DNA of 64,000 nucleotides from Larix kaempferi (Eukaryota > Streptophyta > Pinopsida > Pinales > Pinaceae). Both the position numbers and the translations under genes were made by a program. The stretch covers positions 1,054,001 to 1,118,000 of the forward strand of contig BSBM01001444.1 in assembly GCA_027924585.1 (NCBI GenBank), written 5' to 3'. The notes beneath the pieces were generated by a model. It was not told the origin of the DNA and searched no databases. It saw only the letters and a program-made list of their open reading frames with translations. Positions 48,576 through 61,358 of the stretch are shown here, one piece after another (within the stretch, counting starts at the first letter, position 1; every line of letters begins with the position of its first letter).

Positions 48576-50514
48576 ATACTAGCTTGTGAAGGCTAGTATA
48601 TCTGGAACGTAGATATTAGCAATATTTCTCTACGAGAAACTGATTGTAACACCACCTCCTACAAAAAATAAACAAGCAGGCGACTGCAAGGATCAATGAA
48701 AGAATGGCAAATCGCAGAAAAGAAATGAGTGTCGAGCTCGTTTAAACCATGATGATAAGAGCAATCATCTCCCAACCATAGACAAAGTTATTTGTCTCCC
48801 CTGAGCTCAGACCTTCAAATAGAGAATGATGTATATCCGGATAGTAGTAGCGCAAACCCTAGAAAACAAGGGAGAAACTTCTCCAATAGTGGAGAACCCC
48901 AAAAAATCAGTCCCTTAACTGAAGTAGCGAACCACTCTTGGCTACAACGAACTTGCTTGAGTGAATGACGAAATGAGAGGCCAAACTCTCTATTTATAAA
49001 CATCAAAGGGTGACTTTTTTCCTGACCGGGTTGACCTAACTTTCCCTAACGGCGCCGACCTGACTGGTGCAGTTCTGCCCATTGTATGGGGCAAATTGCC
49101 CACTGCTTTGGGGCAATTTACCCACTGGTCCGACTTGTCTTGGGGAAATACAGAAAATTACATTTAATAAATCTTTTCTTTGTGATTTCACCCCTAGGAT
49201 TACATTGAGTGTTTTACATGATCGAATACATTGACATCTTTTCCCATAGGAGGTATCTTAACAAGATGAAATGCAATAAGAATAACTTCCGAAGTTGTAC
49301 CGTTTCGAACACTCCCTCTCAAAAGGGAAGGTATTCTTCGAATATTGTATTCTAATCTTATTCTTTATTTGGTCGACCTATGAAGTGATGCCCCATGCAG
49401 CTACTACTCCAACACTGCCTCTTGGCCATGGAGGTATCGTCAGCATGATCATACCGAAACACATCTCGATATCATAAGTACATCACAGTTATCTCTAACC
49501 TCTCTATACCATAAGGAAGGTCTTCCAACACAATCACAGTTAGTCGAGAGGTGTCAACAAATCGATCTTCGTGCATCTGCTCAATCCAGTCCATTGTGAA
49601 ACATGCACTAGCTCCACGACTCTGCCCTCTCCATAGGTGAGTCACTCGTGCATCAGCTCAAGAACTCTGCACAGTCCATCGTAGAGTCTATCATGCATCA
49701 ATACAATGTGCTCAGCTCAACCCAATCCATCGAGTGCCTACATCATCAACACTCCCTCTTAGCTAAAGAGGTATCATCACGTCGGAACACATCTTGTTAT
49801 CATAAGAGGGTCCATTCCAGCACAGGCATACACTCAACAAAGAAGAACGTTCCCCAAATGAACCATCCACAAATAAGCATGTTCCACAATGGCACACGCT
49901 CCACAGAGGAGTACGTTCCAGAAATGAACCATCCCACAAAGGGACCATATCATCTTTTTAAAGAAGATATATGATCTACCTGATGAACTTGGTCATTTTA
50001 GACCACAGAGGATTACTTCCGCAAGCACTTTATCTGTGGAAGGTGGCAATGAGGGGGGAAATCTTTGAAGAAGAGAAGTGAGATGAGGTGATACGAATGA
50101 CAATAGAGGACGGAAAGGGAAAAAATGCCGGAGATGTTGAGTCATCGATCCCATGACTGCAGTCTATGCGATGAAAAAACTACGAACAATGCCCTACACG
50201 AGAGAAAATGTAGAAAATCACCTTAAATAGTGTTGATGTTGGTTTCGAGCTCCACACTCATTTTGTTTATGTGCTTTTCCATTCTTTTAGCGATCCTAGT
50301 TATGCTGCTATAAACATTAACAAGCTCAACGAAGGCTCGAAAACCACCATCAACACTGTTCAAGGTGAGTCTCTTCATTTTCTCCCGTGTGGGGTGTTGT
50401 TCGTAGTCGTTGGATCACATAGACTGCAGTAATGAGATCGATGACCCAACATATCCCACATTTTTCCTCTTTCCATCCTCTATTGTCCCCGGTATCATCT
50501 CGTCTCGGTTGTAT
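48576..50514 (+). repeat. Array monomer 8 (A type)
   Basis: About 1,939 bp. Inverted repeat at about 50,076-50,510. Confidence 0.88.
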
Positions 50515-52436
50515 ATACTAGGCTGTGAAGGCTAGTATATCTGGAATATAGATTTTAGCAATATTTCTCTACGCGAAACTGATTGTGACACCACCTCCTA
50601 CAAAAAATAAACAAGCAGGCGAATGCGAGGATCACTGAAAGAATTGCAAATCACAGAAACAAAATGAGTTTCAAGCTCGTTTAAACCATGATGATAAGAA
50701 CAATCATCTCCCAACCATAGACAAAGCTATTTGTCTCCCCCGAGCTCAGACCTTCCAATAGAGAACGATGTTCATACGGATAGTAGTAGCGCAAACCCTA
50801 GAAAACAAGGGAGAAACTTCTCCAATAGTGGAGAACCCCAAAAAATCAGTCCCTTAACTGAAGTAGGGAACCACTCTTGGTTAGAGCGAACTTGCTTGAG
50901 TGAATGATGAAATGAGAGGTCGAACTCTCTATTTATACACATCAAAGGGTGACTTTTTTCCTGACCGGGTCGACCTAACTTTCCCTAACTGCGCCGACCT
51001 GACTGGTGCAGTTCTGCCCATTGTATGGGGCAAATTTCCGACTGCTTTGGGGCAGTTTACCCACTGGTCCGACCTGTCTTTCAGGGGAAATACAGAAAAT
51101 TACATTTAATAAATCTTTTCTTTGTGATTTCACCGCTAGGTTTACATTGAGTGTTTTACATGATCAAATACATTGACGTCTTGTCCCATAGGAGGTACCT
51201 TAACAAGATGAAATGCAAAAAGAATAAATTCTGAAGTTGTACTGTTTCCAACACTCCCTCTCAACAAGGAAGGTATTCTTCGAACACTGTATTCTAATCA
51301 TATTCTTAATTTGGTCGACCTATGAGGTGATGCCCCATGCAGCTACTACTCCAACACTGCCTCTTGGTCATGGAGGTATCGTCAGCATTATCATACTGAA
51401 ACACATCTCGATATCATATGTACATCACAGTTATCTCTAACCTCTCTATATCATAAGGAAGGTCTTCCAACACAATCACAGTTAGTCGAGAAGTGTCCAC
51501 AAAGGAACATGCACTAGCTCCACGACTCCGCTCCTCTCCCTAGGTGAATCACTCGTGCATCAGCTCAAGAACTCTGCACAGTCCATCGTAGAGTCTATTA
51601 TGCATCAATACAATGTGCTCAGCTCAACCCAGTCCATCTGGTGCCTACATCATCAACACTCCCTCTTCGCTGGAGAGGTATCATCACATCGGAACACATC
51701 TTGTTATCATAAGAGGCTCCATTCCAACACAGGGATACACTCCACAAAGGAGAAAGTTCCCCAAATGAACCATCCACAAATAAGCATGTTCAACAAAGAA
51801 ACCATCCCACAATGGGACAAACTCCACGGAGGATAACGTTCCACAAAGCAACCATCCCACAAAGGGACCATATCATCTTTTTAAAGAAGATATATGATCT
51901 ACGTGATGAACTTGGTCATTCTAGACAACAGAGGATTACTTCCTCAAGCACTTTATCTGTGGAAGGTGGCAATGATGGGGAAAATCTTTGAAGAAGAGAA
52001 GTGAGATGAGGTGATACGAATGACAACAGAGGACGGAAAGGGGAAAAATGCCGGAGATGTTGAGTCATCGATCCCATGACTGCAGTCTATGCGATGAAAC
52101 AACTACGAACAACGCCCTACACGAGAGAAAATGTAGAAAATCACCTTAAATAGTGTTGATGTTGGTTTCGAGCTCTACATTCATTTTGTTTATTGGTTTT
52201 TCCATTCTTTCAGTGATCCTGGTTATGCTGCTATAAACATTAACAAGAACAAGGAAGGCTCGAAACCACCATCAACACTGTTCAAGGTGGGTTTCTTCAT
52301 TTTCTCCTGTGTAGGGTGTTGTTCGTAGTCGTTGCATCACATAGACTGCAGTAATGAGACCGATGACTCAACATCTCCCACATTTTTCCTCTTTCCATCC
52401 TCTATTATCCCTTGTATCACCTCGTCTCACTTGTAT
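50515..52436 (+). repeat. Array monomer 9 (B type with an A-type patch)
   Basis: About 1,922 bp. From about 51,990 to 52,172 the sequence switches to A type (GAAGAAGAGAAGTGAG..., GATGTTGAGTC, CCTTAAATAG), then back to B type (CTCTACATTC). The patch coincides with the left arm of the inverted repeat (51,999 onward). Confidence 0.88.
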
Positions 52437-53635
52437 ATACTAGCTTGTGAAGGCTAGTATATCTGGAACGTAGATATTAGCAATATTTCTCTACGAGAAA
52501 CTGATTGTAACACCACCTCCTACAAAAAATAAACAAGCAGGCGACTGCAAGGATCAATGAAAGAATGGCAAATCGCAGAAAAGAAATGAGTGTCGAGCTC
52601 GTTTAAACCATGATGATAAGAGCAATCATCTCCCAACCATAGACAAAGTTATTTGTCTCCCCTGAGCTCAGACCTTCAAATAGAGAATGATGTATATCCG
52701 GATAGTAGTAGCGCAAACCCTAGAAAACAAGGGAGAAACTTCTCCAATAATGGAGAACCCCAAAAAATCAGTCCCTTAACTGAAGTAGCGAAACACTCTT
52801 GGCTACAACGAACTTGCTTGAGTGAATGACGAAATGAGAGGCCGAACTCTCTATTTATACACATCAAAGGGTGACTTTTTTCCTGACCGGGTTGACCTAA
52901 CTTTCCCTAACGGCGCCGACCTGACTGGTGCAGTTCTGCCCATTGTATGGGGCAAATTGCCCACTGCTTTGGGGCAATTTACCCACTGGTCCGACTTGTC
53001 TTGGGGAAATACAGAAAATTACATTTAATAAATCTTTTCTTTGTGATTTCACCCCTAGGATTACATTGAGTGTTTTACATGATCGAATACATTGACATCT
53101 TTTCCCATAGGAGGTATCTTAACAAGATGAAATGCAATAAGAATAACTTCCGAGGTTGTACCGTTTCGAACACTCCCTCTCAAAAGGGAAGGTATTCTTC
53201 GAATATTGTATTCTAATCTTATTCTTTATTTGGTCGACCTATGAAGTGATGCCCCATGCAGCTACTACCCCAACACTGCCTCTTGGCCATGGAGGTATCG
53301 TCAGCATGATCATACCGAAACACATCTCGATATCATAAGTACATCACAGTTATCTCTAACCTCTCTATACCATAAGGAAGGTCTTCCAACACAATCACAG
53401 TTAGTCGAGAGGTGTCAAGAAATCGATCTTCGTGCATCTGCTCAATCCAGTCCATTGTGAAACATGCACTAGCTCCACGACTCTGCCCTCTCCATAGGTG
53501 AGTCACTCGTGCATCAGCTCAAGAACTCTGCACAGTCCATCGTAGAGTCTATCATGCATCAATACAATGTGCTCAGCTCAACCCAATCCATCGAGTGCCT
53601 ACATCTTCAACACTCCCTCTTAGCTAAAGAGGTAT
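52437..53635 (+). repeat. Array monomer 10 (A type), partial
   Basis: Cut at 53,635 by the family C LTR, within CTCTTAGCTAAAGAGGTAT; the inverted repeat is therefore missing. Confidence 0.88.
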
Positions 53636-55637
53636 TGTTATCACATATATAGTAGCCGGGCTACCATACATTATTTTTCTCATTCCAGTACACTATTGAG
53701 CCAGTTCCCTTACATTTGAGATGCCGAGATGAGCATCTATATTGGATCACTATCAGATTGTGGACAGCAGTTATATTCCCCATGCCATGACTGAGTTTCA
53801 GGACACTCAGAGAGATGCCCGATATAGCCATTATGCCATTGGTACAGAGCAGACAGTAGCGCCCAGAGTTACAGCAGCAGTCTCAGAGGACAGATGATGG
53901 TACAGGTTGATGAGCTTTCAGGTATATGACTCAGCAGGTATATTATTGTGTTATGGTTAGATTGCTTTTATACTTATTCTTATAGCATGTCTTAGCACTT
54001 AGTATCATGATCTGGCGATCATATAGATATTTGGACCTGGTTGACCTATTATATATATATTACTGTCCCTACTCAGACTTAGAAGTTCACTATTCATACT
54101 CATTGGTGTATACCCTCCTTAGGGAGAATAGAGGTGATCATTCAACCATACCTTGGCTTGCTAGTGTTGGCTTCATCTTTTCATTGTCTTCATCCATCCG
54201 TGGCCTACCTTTTAGATTATCACCCTGATTTGCTACTTGACTAGTGACATGGAGGACCTTTCCCCACTGTAGCCTCTGTATTGGATGAGCTTCCCTGTTT
54301 ATTGTGTCTCGGCTCTGAGTTGGTGACAAAACTTACCTATGGTGAGTTGGAGTTCCTTGAGAATTCCCCCTAGTCACTAAAGTTGTGTTGGCTAAACCTG
54401 AAACTTTTAGTGCTGCCATCAATACAAAATCTGGAAAAATCAAATGCTATATCTTGTATATGAAAGAAATGCCAAATGAAAATGGCCATGAAAAATAAAA
54501 TGTTATATCTTTTGGAAAAATAAATACCTAGGTAAACAAGTTGTCCATGACACACCTAGAAGTGCTCAGGTAAACAAGTGCCTTAAAAACACACCTGCAG
54601 CAGAAAGCCTAAAAATAAATGTAAATCTATGCAATGTGTTTGTAAACACACATAGATCAAGGCTATGGAAACCTCAGGCCCAAAAAGCAATGGAACTTAA
54701 ATGTTATATCTAAACAATTGCTGGCCTTCTTTGTATTATGGATTGTGCGCATCTGTGATGGTGAATAAACCCTCTTTAAACAACTCATCCATTTGTGAGA
54801 CACCGCCATTCCCTGTGTTATTGCTCATTCAGTATATACTATGGTGTGTATTCCCTTTCCCTTGCCAAAGTGTCACAAAGTCAAGTCAGTCAAGTCATCC
54901 CTTAGCCTAGCCAGTTATTTCAGCCTTCACCCTTCACTAGCAAATTGATCACAACTATGAAGTGAGTATGGTCCTGAAAGTCTAGTCTGAGTAATAATAA
55001 TAATTAACGACACTATATATTTGGATTTAGATCGCCAGTCATGATTACTCTGTGTTTTAGTAGCTATTTGAATAAATTGTAAAGCATGTATTAACCTTGA
55101 CACCTTGCAGCAGCTATGGATGATAGTCTGAGTTGTATTTGGTCTTGGTTAGACCTAGTTTGACCATGGAGGACCATGAGACATGAGATGTTGGACCTTA
55201 TGATGATATGGATAGATGATATATGGTCTATGTACACATACAGGATGATTCTATGCAGCAGCTACAGGGTTATGATGATGATTCTTGGGATACAGCAGTG
55301 TTTGGTCATTTACAGATCATTATTATTGGCCTTGTTTCGATACATTGGATATTTATTTTGATCATGCAGAGATTCATATGGTGTATGAGTACACATCTTG
55401 GATGGATTTGGACCTTCTGAGTCCAATGGGACAGTTTGTTTTCAGTTCCGAGCACTTACAGTGATGATTTAGCCTCAGTAGGCTGTCCTAGTGCAGTTTT
55501 GGTCTATTGGAGGCCCTGTCGGAGCAGAGAAGACTTTTATCCGGTTGACCTAGGGCGCTGATGATGGAGGGGGTGGTCCAGCCACTTGTGTTTACCATAT
55601 TACCCCCCTCCCGGACACATTGGCACCCTCACCTTGA
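53636..55637 (+). mobile_element. Family C LTR, 5' 2.0 kb
   Basis: Starts TGTTATCACATATATAG right after GGTAT (53,631-53,635) of the array monomer. It is homologous to 3,769 to about 5,757 of the solo LTR and in places closer to the minus-strand copy at 27,929-25,900. It stops in CACCTTGA at 55,637, where the long duplication begins with an earlier part of the same LTR family, so the LTR is chimeric. Confidence 0.82.
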
Positions 55638-58600
55638 TAGCATGTCTTAGCATTTAGTATCATGATCTGGCGATCATATAGATATGTGGACCTGGTTGTA
55701 TCTTTATATATATTATATTGTCCCCACTCAGACTTAGAAGTTCATTACCCATACTCATTGGTTTTACCCTCCCTAGGGAGAATAGAGGTGATCATTCCCA
55801 CCATACTTTGGCCTGCTAGTGTTGGTCTCATTATTCACTGTCTTCACCCATCCATTACCTACCAGTTTGTTTATTACCCTGACTTACTACTTGACTAGTG
55901 GCATGGAGGACCTTCCCTCGCTTTAGCCTCTGTGTTGGATGAGATTCCCTGTTTCTTGTGTCTCGGCTCTGAGTTGGTGACAGAACTTACCTTTGGTGAG
56001 TTGGATTGTAGTCCTAAATCATTCAGGTCGATTGTATCGATGTTTGGCACTGATATGAAGTCCCCCTAGTCACTTAAGATGTGTTGGCTAAAACTAAAAG
56101 CTCATGTACTACTTATGGAAACTTATGTAAATTCGCCCAGGAAACTGTAAACTCTAGAATGTGTTTATCAACACATGTAAGTAAAGGGCAAGAGCAATGA
56201 AAAGCTATAAATACTCCTTGAAGAGTATAAGAAAGGTCCAAAAAAGCAATGGTTCTTAAACTCTACATCTAAACAATTGTTGACCTTATGTATATGTACA
56301 AACATGCCCTGGATGCAAGCTGCAATTAGTTGTGCTTCTTAGCACACCTGAGATCCGAAGGGTTATGTAGGCCAAAAAGGCCATAAAGTAGACATGGTGC
56401 CTAAGTTGAATAAGCAATCTTTGAACAACTTACCCATATGTGAGCCACTGCCATCCCCCGTGTTACTGCTTGTCCAGCATATGTTAGAGTGAGTATTCCC
56501 TTTCCATTTCCAACGTGTCACAATGTCAAGTCAGTAGTCATCCCTTAGCCTAGCCTTTTAATTTTTAGCCCTCACCCTTCACTAGCAAATTGATCACAAC
56601 TGTGAAGTGAGTATGGTCTTGAAAGTCTAGTCTGAGTAATAATAATAATTAATGACTTTATATATTTGGTTTTAAATCGCCAGTAATGATTACTTCTTGT
56701 TATAATTGTTACTTGAATGAATTGTAGAGCATGCATTAACCTTTGGCACTTGCAGCAGTTTGATAATAGCCTGAGTTATATTATTGGTTATTTTGACTTG
56801 GTCAAACCTAGTTTGACCAAAGTCAAGCACAAGACATGAAGTGGCAGACCTCAGACGATACAGAGATATGATATATGGTCTGGTACAGGTCACCAGGTGA
56901 TTCTATGCAGTGGTTTCAAGCTTATCATGATGATTTGTGCTTTTCAGCACTTTTACAGATTATTATTATTTGGTCTGTCAGGTATGTTGGATATTTATTA
57001 TGATCATGCAGAGATCTATATGGTGTATGAGTACACATCTTAGATGGATTTGTGCTCTTTGAGTCCAATGAGACAGTCTGTTTTCGGTTCCGGGTAGTTA
57101 CAGTAATTATTAGCCTCGGTAGACTATCCTAGTGCAGTTTTGGCCTGTCAGATGGCTTATCAGGGCAAAAGGTTGGACTTGACTGGTTCACCTAGGGCAT
57201 TGTGCATGGAGGGGGTGGTCCAGCCACTTGTTATTACCATATTACCCCCCTCCCAGAGAGCCTGGTGGGATCACCTTGAAAACCCAGGCACTCCAGGAGG
57301 CAGTTTGGGCAGTTTCACACTTCCCAAGGCAGATTAAAAATGGTAAAAATGGTTACTAAGGGATTCGATTTGGGCTACTGAGGCAAGGGATTGGCATGAG
57401 ATGACTTTTGATGATGAGTGGGATGTCTTCCACACCTTCTCCAGCAGTTTCAGCTTTCAGTGGGGCCTACACTCATCACTCCGACATTTTTTGTGGATTT
57501 CTGGAGCCTCCTAAGGCTCACGACTTTTCCAGAGAGGTACGATTTGGTGCTTAGAGCATTATTTTATTGATATTGTGCCATGGGGATTGACCAAGGGTGT
57601 TAGAAATTGCCCCTTAGACCCACCATGAGCTAGATCTTATATTTTATCATTGACATTTCATGGGATCCCCTCTCCTAGGGCGATTTGGTCCATTGATGTA
57701 TTATTTTATCATTGATCCACGTATTTTTATGTTCAGCTCATCTCAACCATTGATTAGATCACTTTCATCTTTTAATCTTAGCCATCCATTCAAAAGGTGG
57801 TTAGGGTTTTGGTGTCTCTCCATCCTATTTAAAGGAGAGAGCTCCTCATTGTAGAGGGGACTTTTGGCTCTGGATTATTGGAATAGAAAAATACTATTGC
57901 ATCTACTTGTTGTGTTAAGGTGAATGTTTTTGGAGTTCGACTATTTGTTCTTCCTTTGCACTGGGTTATTGGAGATTATCTTGCTATCTTTTGTTCCATG
58001 TATTTTTCATCTACAGGTGGAGGTCGAATTGGTTCAAGGAGGACGCATTGGTAAGGGAAGACTCTCCCTGCTTCTTCTTTGGGTTTCTTCGTCGGTAACA
58101 GGGAGTATTACTGTCTTAGTACCTTCTACTTCATGTTATCATTTGCTATTTGCTTGTATTTCCTCCATGATCATTCTGGTTGAATCGAATTCCTTGGTTT
58201 GACAGGTAGAGGAGGGCGCACGTGTGGACTAGGGCATCACTTCAAGGCAAGAAAAATCAACAATCTCTCATTTGTCTCTGCAGGAACGTTCCTCAACAAC
58301 ATGGCAATGTCATCCATCACTCAGGCATGATCTCAAGGTAAATTTCGCATTCCATGATCTATCCATTTGTCTAAGTCATTAAAACCCTCATTTTTCCTTT
58401 TTTTAGATCTACTTGGATCTAGCAGGCTTTTGGGTAAAATATTGAAAACCCGCCTCTATAGCCTCCACAGCAATTTGGATCTATAGTTTGGTGTGGATTG
58501 GCTTCCATTTGACCCTTTTCCCAAGGCACATTAGCCTCCTTGAGGGAGGTCGCGCTCCTTGAGGGAAGCTATTGGGGCTAGTTCCAAGACGTGGGTAGGT

Positions 58601-59444
58601 GAGATCCTGCTTGATTTGCACTCCTCTCACTTGATAACCTACCCCTAGTACCTCACTTCTTTGATTTTTTCCTTGTGGGCCCCATTCCTCATTTTGAGGG
58701 TTGTGCCCCACTTGGGTCATTGGGTGATGTACTTTAAATCTCAGATCTACTGAGATCTAGCCATTGGATGCCCTTGATCTTCAAAACCCACCTTGCTTTG
58801 TACCTTGACAACCCCGATCTACATTTTGGTGGACATCCGACTCCATATGGCCCAAATTCCAAGACACTGATCTTCTCCAAGCCTTCACGACTTTCCTAGG
58901 TTGTCAAATTTCTCTATGGGTTGATCTCTGTCTGGTTGCTTGCACACTTAGATACTGTCATATCCCTTCATCAAGCATAGCTAGAAAGCCCTAACTGACA
59001 GATCTACGTTTGGGACACTCTCCTTATTTTAAGGGTCATGTTTCCCAAGGCAGTTATTTTGACTATTTTGAACTAGCTTTGAATCCTGGAATCATACTTA
59101 ATCCTAGAATCACTGTGTGTTATCTTTCCTTATCATATCACACCTTTCCTAAGCCTCCCCAGTGGTCATAACTCCTCAATTCTAGGGTTCTATACCTGTC
59201 ACCCTGCGTACTTCATCTGATTGTTTTGATCTGGTGATTGGGTTGATCTCTCCTATCGGGAGTAGATCTGGGTCTCCCCCTTGCTATCTTGGCTTTGATA
59301 GCTAAAGCGAAGAGTGCCTTGGTGGGCGTGATAACCATCCTTTTGGGAACTAGGGCTCTCTTGGTTCACCACTTTAGTTGCCTGTCCCCTCTACCATCCA
59401 CCTTGGATCGATCTGTAGGGGCAACTACAAGATTGGTGATAACA
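55638..59444 (+). mobile_element. Family C LTR (duplicated), lacking its first 345 bp
   Basis: Copy of 4,114-7,920, with the LTR end GGTGATAACA at 59,444 and the flank GGTAC at 59,445-59,449. TATA-like box at 57,825-57,834. Confidence 0.85.
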
Positions 59445-59449
59445 GGTAC

Positions 59450-59714
59450 CTTAACCAAAGATGCCTAGCCATACACATGCAAAGGAACCTCAGGCTTTGT
59501 TCCCATATTCTTTGGCCTCCTGCTAGACAAACATCCACCAAAAGGATCACTTCCTTTTCCACAGTGCTCCCATCTGTTAGGGGCACCAAGCGACACACTG
59601 ATAGCATCCTTGCTTTCAACTCCAGATCAATGAAGACCCCCGGTACCAACCCTACTTCCTAGAGATCTATGCAACATTGCCAATCTAAATCCTGTACTAG
59701 TAGCTAGATGAGAT
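59450..59714 (+). pseudogene. LINE fragment (duplicated)
   Basis: Copy of 7,926-8,190 (frame LNQRCLAIHMQ...). The matching upstream LINE half is not present next to this copy, since the duplication starts inside the LTR. Confidence 0.65.
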
Positions 59715-60851
59715 CACCCAAACTCCAATGGCAAGTAACCTCTTCCATGCAACAACACAGCGCATTGTCTGGATACTACTAGCCTCCTATCTTGAGTTTT
59801 CTCCATTTGGCATAGAATGTTAGGAGACATTAATCTAGATGCCTTTGATCTACTTGCATCATCATTTGTATTTTGGATACAAGATCCATTCCCATTATAC
59901 ATTTTTCTCTCATAGAGGCTTTCCTCTCTCAGAGTTTGATTTCTCAAGATTTAGCTTAGATCCATACTTGACATTCTATATCTTGATTTTATAAGAGTTC
60001 TCTTGACACTCCAACATTGTACCTAGCAATCCCATTGACCAACTTTAGTGGTCATTTGTTGGACATTAATAAACTCATCTTAGTGTATCTTATTATCTAC
60101 TTTCAATGAATCCTTCTCCTTGTATCCATTCAGAGTTTCTCTCACAATCCTCTACTTCTTCAATAGTTTGTCAAATGGCTTCATGGGAACTTCTAAACTA
60201 AGTAGGAAGGACTCCCTATGCCTCATTTTTTCACATTTCCTCATCCTACTGCACACAAGGATTTACTAGACTCTTGCTCTCACATGCATTTGCTATGAAG
60301 CAAAATGAGCTCAATCGTTTTGAGTACAACATTAGAGCTCATGTATTTCATCTTCATCATGTTCCTGCTACATTAATGTTTCTATCAAGACTCTCAACAA
60401 GCTTCCACTGACTATTTTCTTCAACAAAGAGGATATCCAACAACTTTCTTCCATAAGCCTCTTACCTTCAACAAAGCACTCCATTTTTAGCAAGGACATG
60501 GATTCATACAAAGATCCCAACTACACAATGATAGAATATTATTTTTTGCTTCATTGGAAGGTGTGTGCCAAGTACCCCAAGTACAATACAAATTGGGGAT
60601 GATTTAAGGGAGGAAATTATTAGACATGATCACATGGACTGTTATATTTTATTTTATACTATTGTGTATTGTAAATATTTCTATTTACATTTCCCTAGAA
60701 GTCTCATTCATCCTGAACTTTCTTTGTACATGTTTCTTTTGTTATAAGTCACCTTCCTCTAGAGGCTTCCTTCATTATAATATATTGGAGGCATGGTCAA
60801 ACTTGATCACTCTTCCACACTTTTGTACTCTCTATATGGTGGAATTGTTGA
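59715..60851. other. unassigned sequence (duplicated)
   Basis: Copy of 8,191-9,327 with single changes near 60,532 and 60,740; nothing recognisable. Confidence 0.35.
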
Positions 60852-60856
60852 ATTTT

Positions 60857-61274
60857 TGTTTGAATAACAGGTACACCCACAGAGACCGAACACCAAGGAC
60901 ACTGCTCACACACAAAGATCATAGATCAGTACACCAGATGTTTGACCTGGTTAAAACCCCCTTGAGGGAAACAGTCCACGGCCCCGGCCAAATAGCTTCT
61001 ACGGAGTAATTTATTATGCAAAAGAAAAATATCACATGAGCTTCTCTCAACAATGGATCATTCGGTAAGTGACCCTCCATGCTCTTTAAATAGAGATCAT
61101 GGACCAATCCGGTGTTAAGCCACGGATCAAGTGTCGATAAGATCGAGAGAAGTTGAACCGTCGGATCACTTTATATCGTGACCGTCGGATTACATATATA
61201 CAAATGCCTACCTAACGAATATATTAGACCAAGTTGAACTTTACTAACTCCTAAGTGTCAAAAATATCCTAACA
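60857..61274 (-). repeat. copia 3' LTR (duplicated)
   Basis: 418 bp, copy of 9,333-9,750; followed on the right by the purine tract AAGGGGGGA (minus strand). Confidence 0.92.
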
Positions 61275-61358
61275 TCCCCCCTTAAGAACAACTTGCGGTA
61301 GGATTGAAGGATTTACAAAGGTGACACAAAATTAGGAGAAGGAAGGAGGCACTAAAGC

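Larger units (their letters stand above)
31391..53635 (+). repeat. Tandem array of 1.9-kb monomers, A/B higher-order repeat
   Basis: Ten monomers (last partial) with one foreign insertion. Using the palindrome start as the phase mark, they begin at 31,391 (palindrome 31,424), 33,360, 35,419, 37,303, 42,804, 44,726, 46,664, 48,576, 50,515 and 52,437. Lengths are about 1,884-2,060 bp. From the second monomer on, types alternate A-B-A-B: A has TACCGTTTCGAACACTCC and TTCAAATAGAGA, B has TACTGTTTCCAACACTCC and TTCCAATAGAGA. Same-type monomers two apart are nearly identical, so the homogenised unit is the dimer (about 3,850-3,861 bp). The left edge cuts a gypsy pol; the right edge is a family C LTR inserted at GGTAT. 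Confidence 0.9.

Noticed and set aside
31391-53635. Array as 5S/45S rDNA or snRNA gene cluster
   Set aside because: No 5S internal control region, no rRNA or snRNA core sequences were found in any monomer.
31391-53635. Array as CRISPR
   Set aside because: The repeat unit is about 1.9 kb with no short repeat/spacer pattern, and the context is eukaryotic.
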